Shown here: positions 33,713-46,100 of the stretch, piece after piece
Layout of the letters: the number at the start of each line of letters is the position of its first letter
Numbering within the stretch: position 1 is the stretch's first letter
NCBI GenBank assembly: GCA_947652605.1
Contig: OX393577.1
Coordinates: 52,972,108-53,036,107, forward strand
Source: Elmis aenea
Lineage: Eukaryota; Arthropoda; Insecta; Coleoptera; Elmidae
DNA: 64,000 bases
Direction: 5' to 3'
Position numbers and translations under genes: made by a program
Notes under the pieces: model-generated
Database searches by the model: none
What the model saw: the letters and a program-made list of their open reading frames with translations, nothing else
What the model was told of the DNA's origin: nothing

Positions 33713-34368
33713 CACTGCACGTCTTTGACGTCTTGATAACTTAATACATAATCCAACTAAATTTTGCCTATAGTAATAGAAAAATCAAGAAATATGCATT
33801 TTTAACGTATATGATTATTTGCTTCTCTTAATATTAAATATGTTGACACAGTGCATGAAGTATACATCGGAAGCATACAATGGACATGTTTTTTTTCGTC
33901 GATAAATGCAAGTTTATTAAAATTGTATAATAGCCGATTTTTAGAAAATCAAATTTTAGCCTACGCCCCTAGTTTCCGACGTGTAAAGGGATTAGAGAAT
34001 CGGTTAACCAAAACCTATTTTCAATAACCGTTAACCGGTTGTCTCGATTAACCGGTTACCCAAATTTTATGCAATTTTCGTATGAAGTTTGTGCCAAATT
34101 TAAAAATGCCAAGTTTAGTTACCCATTAAGCATAAGTATTTCGCTTTTAATTAAAGTAACTTAGTTTTAATAGTGATTTTTTTTGTACATTTCGTACAAA
34201 TAGGTATCAATTGGTACAATGGTGAAGTGTGTACCTAAGGTAATTATAGTGCAGTTCTAGTTTGAAAATAAAATAAAAAAGGAGAAGCTTTTAAATGTGT
34301 TTTTCATAATTAATACACTTAAGGATAAATGACAAACCTATTGACACTTTATGTTTCCTTGGGGCATA
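33713..34368. other. Intergenic with a lone hAT-like end
   Basis: At 33985-34065, AAGGGATTAGAGAATCGGTT, CAATAACCGTTAACCGGTTG and TCTCGATTAACCGG resemble the hAT subterminal palindrome layout and recur at 15236-15305. No matching second end found. Confidence 0.4.
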
Positions 34369-34998
34369 TACAGGGTGTGTAAAAATTGGCGGAAGCGCTA
34401 CACGTGGCGATGTTCTTCGTAAAATTCTAAGTCGAAAATCTTAATACGAAAATGTTGTACCATGCTTGCTGTGTCTGCAAGAGGCCCTCAAAGTTTTGAC
34501 ATTTAGTCCTTTAATAAGCGTTATTATTTAATACTTGCAAATGAAAAAGCTGCAATTTGGAATAAAAATAAATTTCGAATAGTATTTTTTCCTAGATATT
34601 GTGTTCTTCCTTTCAAAAATTAGTGTTGAAAATATGTAAATCACTGATTTAAAGGAAAATAATACACGTGGCAACATTGTCATTAGCTGTCATCTCTGTT
34701 TTTCTCGTAATTATTTCTAGTTTGTGCTTTACGATACCCAAAAGTTTGCAGCTATGTTTACGAACTGAAGGCTTTCAGTTCGAACAAAAATTGTAAATAC
34801 CTAAGTAAAAATTGCTGATAAAAAAAACATCCAAACGCAAATCAATGTATGCAATGTTGCCAATTTTTTTCTTCTTTAAATGGTTCCTGAGGCCATAGGA
34901 AGCATGGTACAACATTTTTGTATTAAGATTTTCGACTTAGAATTTTACGAAGAACATCGCCACGTGTAGCGCTTCCGCCAATTTTTACACACCCTGTA
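34369..34998. mobile_element. Foldback family D, copy 3
   Basis: Nearly the same as 23399-24029 over its full 630 bp and in the same orientation (small differences such as TGTCTGCAAGAGG for TGTTTGCAAGAGG). Termini TACAGGGTGTG / CACACCCTGTA. Confidence 0.9.
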
Positions 34999-34999
34999 T

Positions 35000-36558
35000 T
35001 TTTTTAATTAATGAGATAATTGAAGTAGTAATTGATGTATGTATACAAATAATTAGTTTCGTTAATGTTACTCAAGGATAAATTTTTTTTAATTTATGTG
35101 ATCTCATGTGAATCAATAGCACAGTTGCTGTTCTCTAGAATTGTCGATAAACGATTGACATTTTAATGACCATCTCTGAAGTTGCTTCATTTTGATTTTC
35201 CTTTGATCTTTTGGGATGACTTTGGCAAAGGTTGCAGGTACGCTTATAGTCCCTTTCAGAGTCGTGCAGACAACTTGAGGACATCATGCTGAAGTTGGCA
35301 TTTGACTGTCGGGCAGTTTTTAGTTTTTGTAGCACGTTTTTGCCCTTTGATCACGTCGGAAGCGAAACAACGTGATCGTCTGTTGTTACGTTACACTTAA
35401 GCATGGATTTTTAACGCACCATTGCATTCAACTTTCGTTTTCTTGTAGATTTTGCTACTAACGCTAATAGGGTACGATATTTTATGGCTCTAGTATTATA
35501 ACGCAAAGGTACGTCTGTCTTTGATTTTTTTAAACCCTTCGTTTATTTACGGAGTGTAGGACTAAAAATAGGAACATATAATGTAGAATGTTTACACATT
35601 CATTTCTGAATCTTGCTAGTATTGTCTCATCTTATGATTAAACACAAGGTGCATTTAGAAATATTATTTTGGATATACACAATGTAAGATATACAAAACC
35701 ACTTGTTTGTTGTCTACAAATCGTTTTTAACTTGTAAATTATCGTAGATGATGGTAAAACCGCTTCTTCCTTTTGAGACTTGCACAAAATTTTTGGAGAT
35801 GTTAAAAAAGTATGATCCTGAGCTTAAGTTTTTGTCGCGTGGTAAATCTATAGTTAAGTATGTCTTTAACCCTCCGTCGAGCGCGGATGTTCTGACAGAC
35901 TCCAAGCACGATTGTGTGCGGGAAACAAAATGATTGGGTTAGGCTAGAATTTTTGAATAATCAGGAGTCTAATATTTACTACTTGAGCGATTTATCGTTG
36001 GGATTTTTGGTTAATGTGTTTATTGAACAAACCGCGCCTCGTTGTGTCTTACAACGTTACTTGATTTGTTTTTCAAACTAGTCTGTTAAATATTTAAGTG
36101 GATTTTTAGACTAAGCAAATATTTATTTAATAACTGAGTACATAAATTATTCTTTACTGCACAAATTTCTTACTGGGATGGCTTTACAAATTATAACTGT
36201 TCCAACGAAAATTATGCAAATAAACTTTGTCGATTATTTGATAGAGTTGAGGAAATTAAAAATGAAAATCTTGATAAAAGTGGAGATCATTTTAAAATTA
36301 CAAAAGTACTATTAGTTATTTCACGACTCCATACTTAACTACGACAAAAAATACTTTCTTCGAGGCCTCAATGAAGAACCACAATCGTAGAACACAAATT
36401 AAAAAATGAGGCGTTGTGAAACCTGTAAGTGAAATGTTATTTCAAAAAAGCCAGAATATCCCGATATAGCTGAAAGAAGTGCAACAGTGCAACAAGTTTT
36501 CATATTTAAAGCGCTATTCAATGCCAAGTCAAAATTGTTAATTTTGAAATTATCTCAT
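35000..36558. other. Low-copy DNA with unidentified open frames
   Basis: A plus-strand frame at 35745-35933 (PFETCTKFLEMLKKYDPELK, then FLSRGKSIVKYVFNPPSSAD) is continued one frame over at about 35910-36081 (NDWVRLEFLNNQESNIYYL, then DLSLGFLVNVFIEQTAPRCV). At 35135-35335 on the minus strand is another frame (CLHDSERDYKRTCNLCQS). Base composition is less AT-extreme than the surroundings. I do not recognise either; they may be a decayed gene. Confidence 0.3.
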
Positions 36559-36559
36559 A

Positions 36560-37236
36560 TACAGGGTGAGTCATTAGTGGGGGATCGGTCGATTGTGGCT
36601 AAACGGTTTGAGATAGAAAGTTGATTAAAACGGTATTTCGTACAGTTTTTTCTTCCGAACACGATAAAAATATTTTTAAATACACAGGGCGAGTCCCCTC
36701 TCTGGAACCAATGCAACTTTTATTTTTCAAATACAACACCCCATTTTTTATTTAATATTCTTGACCGCCTTCATTTTAGCTTTACATCGATATAAAATAG
36801 TACAGTCAGTTTTTTCGATTTCCACGGCACTCTATTTGCTTCAATAACGATTAGAAGAAAAAATGTCGAATATCTCGAAAAGTATGAGTTTTGGGTATAG
36901 GACATACTTAACAAAACATGAAACTCTCTTAAAGACGAATCCGATGACATAAGAAAATACAGGGGGTTGCATTTGAAAAAATTGAGTTACGAGCTTTTGA
37001 AAATCATTGAAGTTGTCTCCTATTTATGAACACCCTGTATGCGTGATTCAAACTTTTTCGTATCGATCGAATAGAGCAATGTTTTCTGCATGTCCTTACC
37101 AAATTACAACTCTGTGCTTCGAAAAATGACTTCAGGAGAATTTTTTAAATAAAGACTTAAAACCTTGAAAAATTTTGAAAATTATTCTACTTTTAGTGAC
37201 AAGGCCGCAAAAACCTGTAGTATTTTATATCGATGT
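36560..37236. mobile_element. Foldback element F, rearranged and truncated copy
   Basis: Begins TACAGGGTGAGTCATTAGTG and follows the left arm of 15583-17236 to about 36805. It then switches directly to the inner part of the right arm (TCAGTTTTTTCGATTTCCAC) and runs to TATTTTATATCGATG at 37236, where LINE-derived sequence begins. The transposase-bearing centre is deleted. Confidence 0.75.
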
Positions 37237-37350
37237 GATTAAAGAATTTGATCTAAACACAAAGATATGTATTTTTGAAAATGAAAAATTTAAAAAAAAA
37301 CACAAACATGGACTAGGTTGTAGTTTATCTCCCATTTTGTTTAATATTTA
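37237..37350 (+). pseudogene. Reverse-transcriptase fragment of a non-LTR element
   Basis: The frame reads IKEFDLNTKICIFENEKF, then HKHGLGCSLSPILFNIY. GLGCSLSPILFNIY matches the G-[LV]-x-Q-G-x-x-[LS]-SP-x-LF-N-x-Y motif of LINE reverse transcriptases (first Gln lost). About 35 residues are left, bounded by a foldback on each side. It is not the LINE at 3118-7330, whose corresponding motif is GVRQGGTLSPLLF. Confidence 0.65.
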
Positions 37351-38030
37351 TACAGGGTGTAGACTTGGATCACGCAACATAGTAATTTCAATGGTAACAT
37401 TTTAAAAGTCGTATATTAGCTCCCCTAATTATTTTAGAAAAAAAAATTCAATAACGTTTATAGTAAAGAAAAAAATTCTGTATCTAAAAATGAAATCAAT
37501 ATTAATTTTTAGTTTTACAATAACTGAAAATTAAGCAAATTACAAAACGCGTTTTGACAAAAATCTGTGCTGCCTTGGAATTATGCTGTAACAACTGCCC
37601 AGCCTAATGTCACTTATACCGTCACTTTGACACGAAGTTTATTCTTAATAATTATCATTTTTATTATTTCTTGGAATGAAAACATAGGTAATTGTGTAAA
37701 AAAAAAGTTTAATGAAATATAAAGGACAATAATTAAGAATAAACTTCGCGTCAAAGTGGCAGTATAAGTGACATTAGGATGAGCAATTGTCACAGCCAAA
37801 TTCCAAGGCACTACAGATTTTTGACAAAACGCGTTTTTTAATTTGCTTAATTTTCAGTTATTGAGAAACTAAAATTTAATACTGATTACATTTCTGGATA
37901 CAGAATTTTTTTCTCTACAAAAAAACCTATTTGCACTTTTTTTCTAAAATAATTAGGGGAGATAATATACGACTTTTAAAGTGTTACCATTGAAATTGCT
38001 ATGTTGCGTGATCCAAGTCTACACCCTGTA
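37351..38030. mobile_element. Foldback element, TACAGGGTGTAGACTTGGAT arms (680 bp)
   Basis: Left arm TACAGGGTGTAGACTTGGAT, CACGCAACATAG, AACATTTTAAAAGTCGTATA faces its complement ending ATCCAAGTCTACACCCTGTA. The inner match includes GTCACTTATACCGTCACTTT versus the inverse at about 37755. No gene. Confidence 0.85.
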
Positions 38031-38432
38031 CCTATGTATAACTTCATCAAAGGTGACTAACTTTTCATCAATGTTAATTATCTTACTACTTTCTCTTGCT
38101 TAATAAAATATTTTTAACATTGCACTAATCATTCTTTGATCTCAGGTACTTGCCGGTACAGTATATTTATTATTTATCTATGCTTATGTAAAAAAAATAT
38201 TGCTTACAACCTAACAGGTATGGTAAGTAAAACTGAGATTAGCATATTTGTCACTTTTGCACTACAGCTGATCGGTTTTCAGAGACACTTGGGCCTTTAT
38301 ATAACCACCAAGTGTTAAATATTTAATGCAGTGCTAAGTGCCCCTGGGTTAACCCAACTTATATGCAATCGGCCCTTTAGATTTTTATTAATATTTTTAG
38401 TAGCAAAGTGCCAGGGCCGGTTTTACCATTAA
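38031..38432. other. Intergenic with a small GATTGCA-type MITE remnant
   Basis: 38290-38380: GGGCCTTTATATAACC, GGGTTAACCCAAC, TATGCAATCGGCCCT, the same type as the MITE at 61872-62013. Otherwise nothing. Confidence 0.4.
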
Positions 38433-39246
38433 AATGTTACACCCCACGAAGAGGTTCGGTGAAAGTAAGTTTTCATTTAATTTCTCAAATTTGGAGAAAT
38501 GTAAAAGAATGACATTTGGTAAATGTTTTTTACTTATTAAAAGAGTTCCCATAGTAATATTTTCGATCATATCCTACATTTACAGGGGTCTGGAAAGTGC
38601 AACCCCTGTTGGTTTTTTTAACAGAACTTTTTGGAGGGTTAAACTGCTGCAATTTAAAAAAAAATTGAAACCCTTATTTAAAAACAGTTTCTATTTCCTA
38701 ATTGTTTCCGCAAAACCTACAGTTTTTGAGTAAAAAATAAAACAAGTGAACATGCACCACCAAATAAACACGAACACTCTTGTCACTTTTACTCAATATG
38801 TACAAACCATCAAAATGAATAATTTTATTTTAGAATAATTAATGATGCATGTTCACTTATTTAATTTTTACTCAAAAATAGCAGGGTTTGTGGAAAAAAA
38901 TAAAGAATTAAGAAAGGTTCAAAACAAATTAAGATTTAAAAAAAAAATTTCTACGCTCCAAAAAAATCTGATTAAAAAAAAAAACTTGTAAAGGTGAGAG
39001 ATCATTGAAAATATTACTGAGGAGAGTCTTTTAATAAGTAAAAACATCTACCAGAAGCCATTCTTTTAGATTTCTCACTATTTGAGAAATAAAATGAAAA
39101 CCTACTTTCACCGTTCTCCTTTATGGAGGTGTAACTCCGAAAGAAGACTGGTTTAGGAAAAATATAATTATAAAAGCCACCCTTGATTTTTGATAAGAAA
39201 TTTCCTCACGAAGCTTTCGCAATATTTATGGATTATCCTGTATATA
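38433..39246. repeat. Dispersed repeat family A, two arms head to head
   Basis: 38433-38750 is the plus orientation (GAGGTTCGGTGAAAGTAAG, GGGGTCTGGAAAGTGCAACC) and 38840-39246 is the minus orientation (CACCGTTCTCCTTTATGG, GTGTAACTCCGAAAGAAG, ending ATCCTGTATATA). This shows that the complete family A element is itself a long inverted repeat with a short spacer near 38760-38830. Confidence 0.65.
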
Positions 39247-40702
39247 GACACAGCACATTTAGACAATATATATGGGGGCGCCCTAATTTTCTTTGCCTAG
39301 GGGCTATATCGTTTGTTCTGTCAAATTTTTCAAGTTAAGAGATTTTCTTTAACCATACAATGCGGCAATCTAGGTGATAATGATTTCTAGAACACTCTGT
39401 ATAAGCTTTACAGGACCACGAGTATTTTAGTATAATTCGGTTGTTTTCAGACGACTTCGAATAAAACAACGTCAAAATGAAAAAGAGTTCGCCCTACAAT
39501 AAAAACGCATTAATATTTGATCCTTAAATTATTTTTAAGAATTCTTTAATAAAAACAGCAAAAAGCCTTTAAAACTTTACTAATTTAACTTTTGCTATCT
39601 TCTCAAATTACATAGTTAAGCATTGTAATCGATATCGTGAATTTTAACATACATCTCTCACTTTTTACTGCGTTACGTCCTACGTACTTTGAAAACGTTC
39701 CTCAAACCCACAGAAACGTCTGTCTCGAACAGTCGGCGTTTTCAAACATGAAAACAACATAACACAACCGTTCAATAATCAATTATTAAATAAACTTATC
39801 GCTTTACTACGCGCGTGTATATATTCGACTTTTGTTCTTTTTTTTATGTCTAAGAAAAATTGCAATAAGGAGTTAATTATAAACGCTTATTCATTCTGTT
39901 ACTGTAAATACACAATATGATTTTTGAAATTTTAAAAAAATCTTTCAGATTTCACGTTTTTTTGACATTTAAATACAGAACGTTTCTAGAAGGTTTTTTT
40001 TATACCATTTATCAAAGTGTCACAAATCATGTGTCACGGCGCACCGTGTAGCAAAATATATTTGGTAAATTTAAGAAAAACTGCATTATAGCGAGCTATT
40101 TTTGAGTAGGTATCTGCAGAAAATTTTTCACCAGAATTCCTGACAAATATAAAAGTCATAATGTCTTTAATACCGCAAAGATTTCTCTATAATTTAATTG
40201 AAAGTTAATTTATACATATATTAAATAATAAATATTTAAAATCCATTACAGATTTGGAGGGCAACATCGTTATCAAAAGTACTAAAATGTTCATATAACT
40301 GGAGAAAAAACATACGAGATATACTATTTTATATATTGACAAAAAAGTTATATATATATACTAGTACCATTTGCAAAAAAAGTTTATCAAAGTTTTTCTG
40401 AAATACAGTAAAAAGCACACATTCACAGATTTCGGATTTCCCACCAAAAAAATTACATGTTGGTCTTTCCCATTAGTTGTATGTGTAAATTATCGATTGG
40501 CTCTATGTTATATTGACAGCGGTAGCTGTTTTTTTTATATTTCTTAACTGATAATAGGTAAGGTACTTAAAGATAACTGACATTGTCAGGGATGGGAAGT
40601 CAGTCGGAGTCGAGAATCAGGAGCTGAGGAGTCAGAACTTCTTTAACTACCGACTACCGACTCTTTTTTGATTTCGTTTTTCTCGAGGATGAAAACAGAA
40701 TG
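39247..40702. other. Intergenic, nothing firmly recognised
   Basis: A lone hAT-like end CAGGGATGGGAAGTCAGTCG lies at about 40588, with no partner. No protein-like frames. Confidence 0.4.
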
Positions 40703-40848
40703 TAAAGGTCCACATACACCGGGGCAATCTCGAAGCGGTCGCGGGCGTGGTCGCGGTCACGATAATTAGTAACCTGGTTACGTAAGTAAGTAACATGGTT
40801 ACCAATTATCGCCCGCTTCGAGATCGCGCCGGTGTGTGTGGACCTTTA
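40703..40848. mobile_element. Small GC-rich hairpin MITE (146 bp)
   Basis: TAAAGGTCCACATACACCGG ... CCGGTGTGTGTGGACCTTTA, with inner AATCTCGAAGCGG / CCGCTTCGAGAT and GTAACCTGGTTAC / GGTTACC pairs. Almost fully palindromic. Target duplication not resolved. Confidence 0.7.
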
Positions 40849-41069
40849 AGTAACCCAAACAAGTTTTGTCTGTTTGGATTTAACGGACAACCCATCTCCC
40901 AATTGACTCGCTTAATCAAAGCGCCACTGCTCTTCAAAATTAATTTTTATGTTACGTAGGGTAAGGTCGGGTATGGTATATCGTACCGCTTGATAAATCG
41001 TACCACTGCTATTTTTCTTATTAGAAGGTGTAAATGGTGCAATCTTTTCTACTCAATCCGAGGCCCTTG

Positions 41070-42297
41070 TACAGGGTGGTCCAAATTCGATGGGATTGCA
41101 TGGGTATCTCGGTTAATATTTAAGATAGAGAAACGGTTTAATTACCAAAAATGTGCAGTTTTTTGAGACAAACTCAGGACCGTTTTCAAAAATATTTTAT
41201 CATAACCGGTTTTCGAGTTATCGAATAAAAAGTGTTTTTTTGTCATATTAATAATGTGTGATATCTCCGTTATTGTTGTAAATATCAAAAATATTTATTA
41301 AGATTATTTTTGGATATGTTTATGTTTAATTTGATTATACTAAAAAAAAAATTTTTACGCTCGCTGTTAAAAAGTTATGACACAAACTTACCTTTTTTTA
41401 AATGGAAACGATAGTTGGCTATGACCTATTTCAATTCCTCATTTTTTTTCTCATTCCAAATATACAAGCGTCGATGTATTTATTTTTAATAATACGCAAG
41501 TTATGAAGGTTTTTTAGGTTTTTTTTCTAAGAAAATCATAGTAGGCTATGAAAACAAAAACCAAACAAGGTGTAAAACCTTACAAAACTCATGTGGTACA
41601 AGTTACCAAGGTTTTTTAATTTGTTCTGGAGATAAACATTGTAAATATTTGAAAATAAGAAAACAACGATATAGTCGGTATCAGCAGTAATGTAGGATAT
41701 AGTTGTTTATCTTATGTTCAAAAAATTTCGTATTTATCTCAATAACAAATTAAAAAACCTTGGTAACTTGTACCACATGAATTTTATAAGGTTTTACACC
41801 TTATTTATTTTTTGTTTTCACAGCCTACTATGATTTTCTTTTAAAAAAAAACTAAAAAACCTTCATAACTTGCGTATTGTTGAAAATAAATACATCAACC
41901 CTTATATATTTGAAATGAGAAAAAAATGAGAAATTTAAATAGGTTATAGCCAACTATCGTTCCCATTTAAAAAAAGGTAAGTTTGTGTCATAACTTTTTA
42001 ACGGCGAGCGTAAAAATTTTTTTTTAGTATAATCAAATTAAACATAAAAATATCCAAAAATAATCTTAATAAATATTTTTGATATTTACAACAATAACGG
42101 AGATATCACACATTATTAATATGACAAAAAAACACTTTTTATTCGATAACTCGAAAACCGGAAGTGATAGAATATTTTTGAAAACGGTCCTGAGTTTGTC
42201 TCAAAAAGCTGCACATTTTTGGTAATTTAAGCGTTTCTCTATCTTAAATATTAACCGAGATACCCATGCAATCCCATCGAATTTGGACCACCCTGTA
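41070..42297. mobile_element. Foldback element, TACAGGGTGGTCCAAATTCG arms (1228 bp)
   Basis: TACAGGGTGGTCCAAATTCG at 41070 faces CGAATTTGGACCACCCTGTA at 42297. The arms match almost end to end, with GGTATCTCGGTTAATATTTA, GATATCTCCGTTATTGTTGT and CGATAGTTGGCTATGACC versus their complements. The loop lies at about 41650-41740. No gene. Confidence 0.9.
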
Positions 42298-42681
42298 CTG
42301 CAAAACATAGAGCATTTTTCATTTTTACCTGCAACATGACTGTTTCCGGGTAACTTTCAATTTGTGAAAACAGTGTCGTCAATAATAATTTTTTTCGTTT
42401 ACGTGTAAGATTTTGATTCTAAATCGGTAAGTTGAACCGTATGAATACTTTTACATCAGCATTTGTCAGTAAATTAGGCGTAAATTGAAACTTGCTTCAA
42501 TACGTTGAAATTGTAATTAAATTCACATTAATCATAAAATCGCACAAAGTGGCAGTTTGGCAAATCGTACCGCAAATGGTTTGGTATATCGTACCAGGTA
42601 CGATTTTCCAAATCTCCAACACTTGTTGCCTCTATTTAAAAAAAAGCATGCCGTCTCAAAGCTACGACGTCAAAAACAGTA

Positions 42682-42852
42682 GAAGATGTTGAAGTAGTAA
42701 TGAACCCAGATGATTGATATTGTTATTGTTTCATTTGCGAAGAAAACCTAATTGAAGATATGTTGCGGTGTCGGAGGTGTAACCGCTGGGCCCATGAAAC
42801 ATGTTCTGGAATGAGAGCTGGTACAAAAAAATATGTTTGTGTTAATTGTTAA
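42682..42852 (+). pseudogene. PHD-like zinc finger from a pogo-type transposase C-terminus
   Basis: The frame reads EDVEVVMNPDD, TGA stop, YCYCFICEENLIEDMLRCRR, then CNRWAHETCSGMRAG and TKKYVCVNC, stop. The spacing C-x2-C, then C-x2-C, W-A-H-E-x-C and C-x2-C is the PHD-like finger found at the C-terminus of many insect pogo/Tigger-like transposases. One in-frame TGA interrupts the link to the acidic segment before it. The catalytic DDE region is absent. Family assignment is from motif recall. Confidence 0.65.
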
Positions 42853-43149
42853 TAAGCTGTTGTACCTATCTTAAATTTGTACCTAATCTCCATATATAAC
42901 CTGTAGGTACGATTTAGCCACCCCTAGGTACGATTTACCGAACGAGTTGGGAAAATCGTACCTTTTGCAGCATTGTGCAATTTATTTTTTTCTTTTATGT
43001 TCCTATTGTGATTTGCCTATGGATTTATATCATTTTTATAAACAAATATGTGTACTAACCAATGATATTTTTTATTTCGCGTAATTTTTAATAGAAGACT
43101 CACCATAACCAAATTCTAAAAAGTGGTACGATATACCCGACCTTCCTAT

Positions 43150-46100
43150 ATGTAGTATTTTGCGCCATTTAGAAAAATAAATAATTGTTGGTGTTTTGTC
43201 TAAAAACAAATGAAATAATCGAATTAGTAATTATCTCTGTAATACCCTACACGTAAACATACATATAAATGTGTTTTTATTGTATAGTAATGTAGTGTGA
43301 CATTAAAAAAGCTTCAAGACTGCTGCTCTATATCAATTAATTTCGAAAAGTTTATAATGATGACACGCAAATACTTGCGATTTAGTCAATTTTCGTGTAG
43401 CATTTGACACAGACATGTACAGCTCGACAAGAGACGAACATTTAATATTAGTTTCTTTCGGACGGCCTAAATTTTCCAACGGTAAGCAACTAAAATAATC
43501 ACCCAGCATCAGACCCGTCAACCTACATGTCAGGAAGTTGAAATATTAGAACTTGTTATTAAGGAAAAAGCCAAGTAAATATAATCACATTTAGAATATG
43601 AATACACATTTTATATTCTCGTAAACAAAAATGAGGTAGTAGGCAGGCGTCTTTTCAAATGCTAAACTCGCGCTACAAATTTTATCGCTTTAAGGAATTT
43701 CACTTATTTACTCTCATTTCTCTAGCTGTCAGTCTCGGCAAACGAAGTTATATCGGATGATACATTGAATACGTCTTGATAAGTTGCTATAGAGAACCGA
43801 TGAAAACTGAAAAGCTGATACAGTTTAATCAGAGCATGGATGAAAGGGTATTTTTTAAATGCCTTGAAAAAACGAACATAAATGAAAATCTTGCTATGTA
43901 ATCCGATTGCAAGGTGTTTCTTTTTCTTTAATTATACAGCAGTATACATAGAAATGTCATTTTTTATTTTACTGATAATCACTTTTATTTTACTAGGTTT
44001 TTAATTTTCAGGTAAATAGTAATAAGTATGTAGTAATAATATCAAGGTATGTATCTACTTTTTTAGTCTACAATATGTGTATCTTTTCCTGAAAATTGAC
44101 GTTTTTTATACCATTTGTTCTAAAAACGTTAGTCTTGTCATTCAATTCGTTATTGAATTTTATTTGCACGAATTTATTACGATGACAAGTAATAGGCTTT
44201 AAAGTTTGTAAATTATTTGGCTTTAGAATTTTTTAGTTTGTTGAATGGTTGTCATGGTAATAACATAAACTACAACAAGCGGGTTTACACTCGAATTTCA
44301 AACACCCTGCATACGTCTGGGTTACATGTAAAAATGTTTTTTTTTTAATTACCAAATACAAATATGATTTTGATTTGAGCAGTGACTAGATTTTGTATGC
44401 AACCCCCATCGAAACAAAACAATTACTGTTAAACTTCGCAATTTCAAAAAGTTTATTAACTTTTCGTAATACTCCTACTTTATTTACATTGTACCTATAA
44501 ATAAGAAGTGTGAATCGAAATTTTAGTGTTGAAATAAGAGACTTTTTAGAAAAACTTAATTTAGGTAAACTCAAAATTCTTGTTTCACCTTTTATTCAGA
44601 AACTTGTAATTACACCAAATTGTACACTAAAAATTCGTTATTCAGCTATTAGGCCAAAATAAACGGACGATGCCATGTTAAACAAATCAAAAATGCATCA
44701 GAAGTTCTTTAAAATTTATAATATCAGTAACTGATTAGAACTACTGAAAGCACGTCAGCAGATCGTTAAGACTATAACTAGTATTAAATCACCATAGCAT
44801 TAAAACTACTAATACCTATACAAGATTATTCCAAGTTTAAATACGAAAAAGTTGTTAAATTTAATGTTAATTAATAATTTTAAAGCAGGTGTCACATATC
44901 TACAAAAGCTTTGGTCAAAATAAAAAAATTAAATCTAAATAGACTACTGTGGCTACTAACCGACTTTCATCATACATTGTGTATAAGTTAGGTGTAATAT
45001 ATCGGTATTCGTATGAGTAAAAAACAATTGAACATCGCTATCTTATTAAGCACAAAAAACCATGCCAAAAATGTCTTTAAAGTTTTTTTCTATCTTTTCG
45101 TTTAAGCGAGATATTTAACATTTTTGATGTCTTTTTAATACTCGAAATATAGCGAACACCATTTTTGGCACTTTTCATTTTATAATCATTGATCACCAAT
45201 TTATTCCAAATGTTAAAATCCACTGCTTTTTGTCGACGAATTTAAGATATATTTTACTTTTATTTGCACTGAAAATTTAGGGCCCACCCAATATTTACAA
45301 GTGAAAACAAACGTTTATAATAAACAAAAATTGGTGCGAAAAAAGTTCAACAAAATTTTAGTGTCCCGTTTTCATATTTTCAATATATGGTCACCCCATT
45401 CATACTACGCATGGTGAAAGTTAAAATCATAACTTTATTAAATTAAAATTAAACAGATGCATCAAACTAAAATTTAGAATGCTATACCTCTAACAATAAA
45501 GCCAAATTCTAATGGTTGCTCTCGAATTTGAATCAGGCTATATGCCAGCAGGTCATTAAAACTACTAAAACTGTGACAGGAAATCATTAAACCTACCAGA
45601 GTGTATTAACAGCTCTCTACTGAAAGTATGACATCAAATAATTGCCACAGATCACTAATTGGGTTACCAGTGCTCATTAAAACTACCAAATAGTGCATTA
45701 ACATCAAAACGAGTTAAGCTTCTTATGCTCTGGGAATAAAGCACCAAATAACTCCCAGTAGGTTCCGCAAAGATTAGAACTACCAGCATCTCATTCTGTT
45801 ATGAAAATTCAGAATTCAGCACAATACAAATAAATACTGTTTACATCCGTACAATAAGTATAAAGTAACGAAATAATAACGCTATATGCCATTAAACTCA
45901 AATAAAACCGAGCAACGTTCAAATGCCGCATCATTGGTTTAGAATATGCGCATACAGAACGACGTGATGAAAAACGTCGGAATAATTTTACTCAATGCAC
46001 TGAAAATGAAATGTGAAAATAACTGTGAAATAAGAGAACTCTCCCGTTTCGCCCATTTTGAGTTAACGCAAAGCAAATATAGGGAAACGGACATAGAAAA

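Larger units (their letters stand above)
40958..43146 (+). mobile_element. pogo-like DNA element, internally deleted, with a foldback inside
   Basis: Ends GGGTAAGGTCGGGTATGG and, inverted, GGAAGGTCGGGTATATCG, flanked by TA (40956-40957, 43147-43148). The motif ATCGTACC or its complement GGTACGAT recurs at least eight times near both ends and at 42560-42605, as expected for transposase binding sites. The only coding remnant is the PHD-like finger at 42682-42852. The foldback at 41070-42297 is inserted at a TA. Assignment to the pogo branch of Tc1/mariner rests on TA and the zinc finger. Confidence 0.65.
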
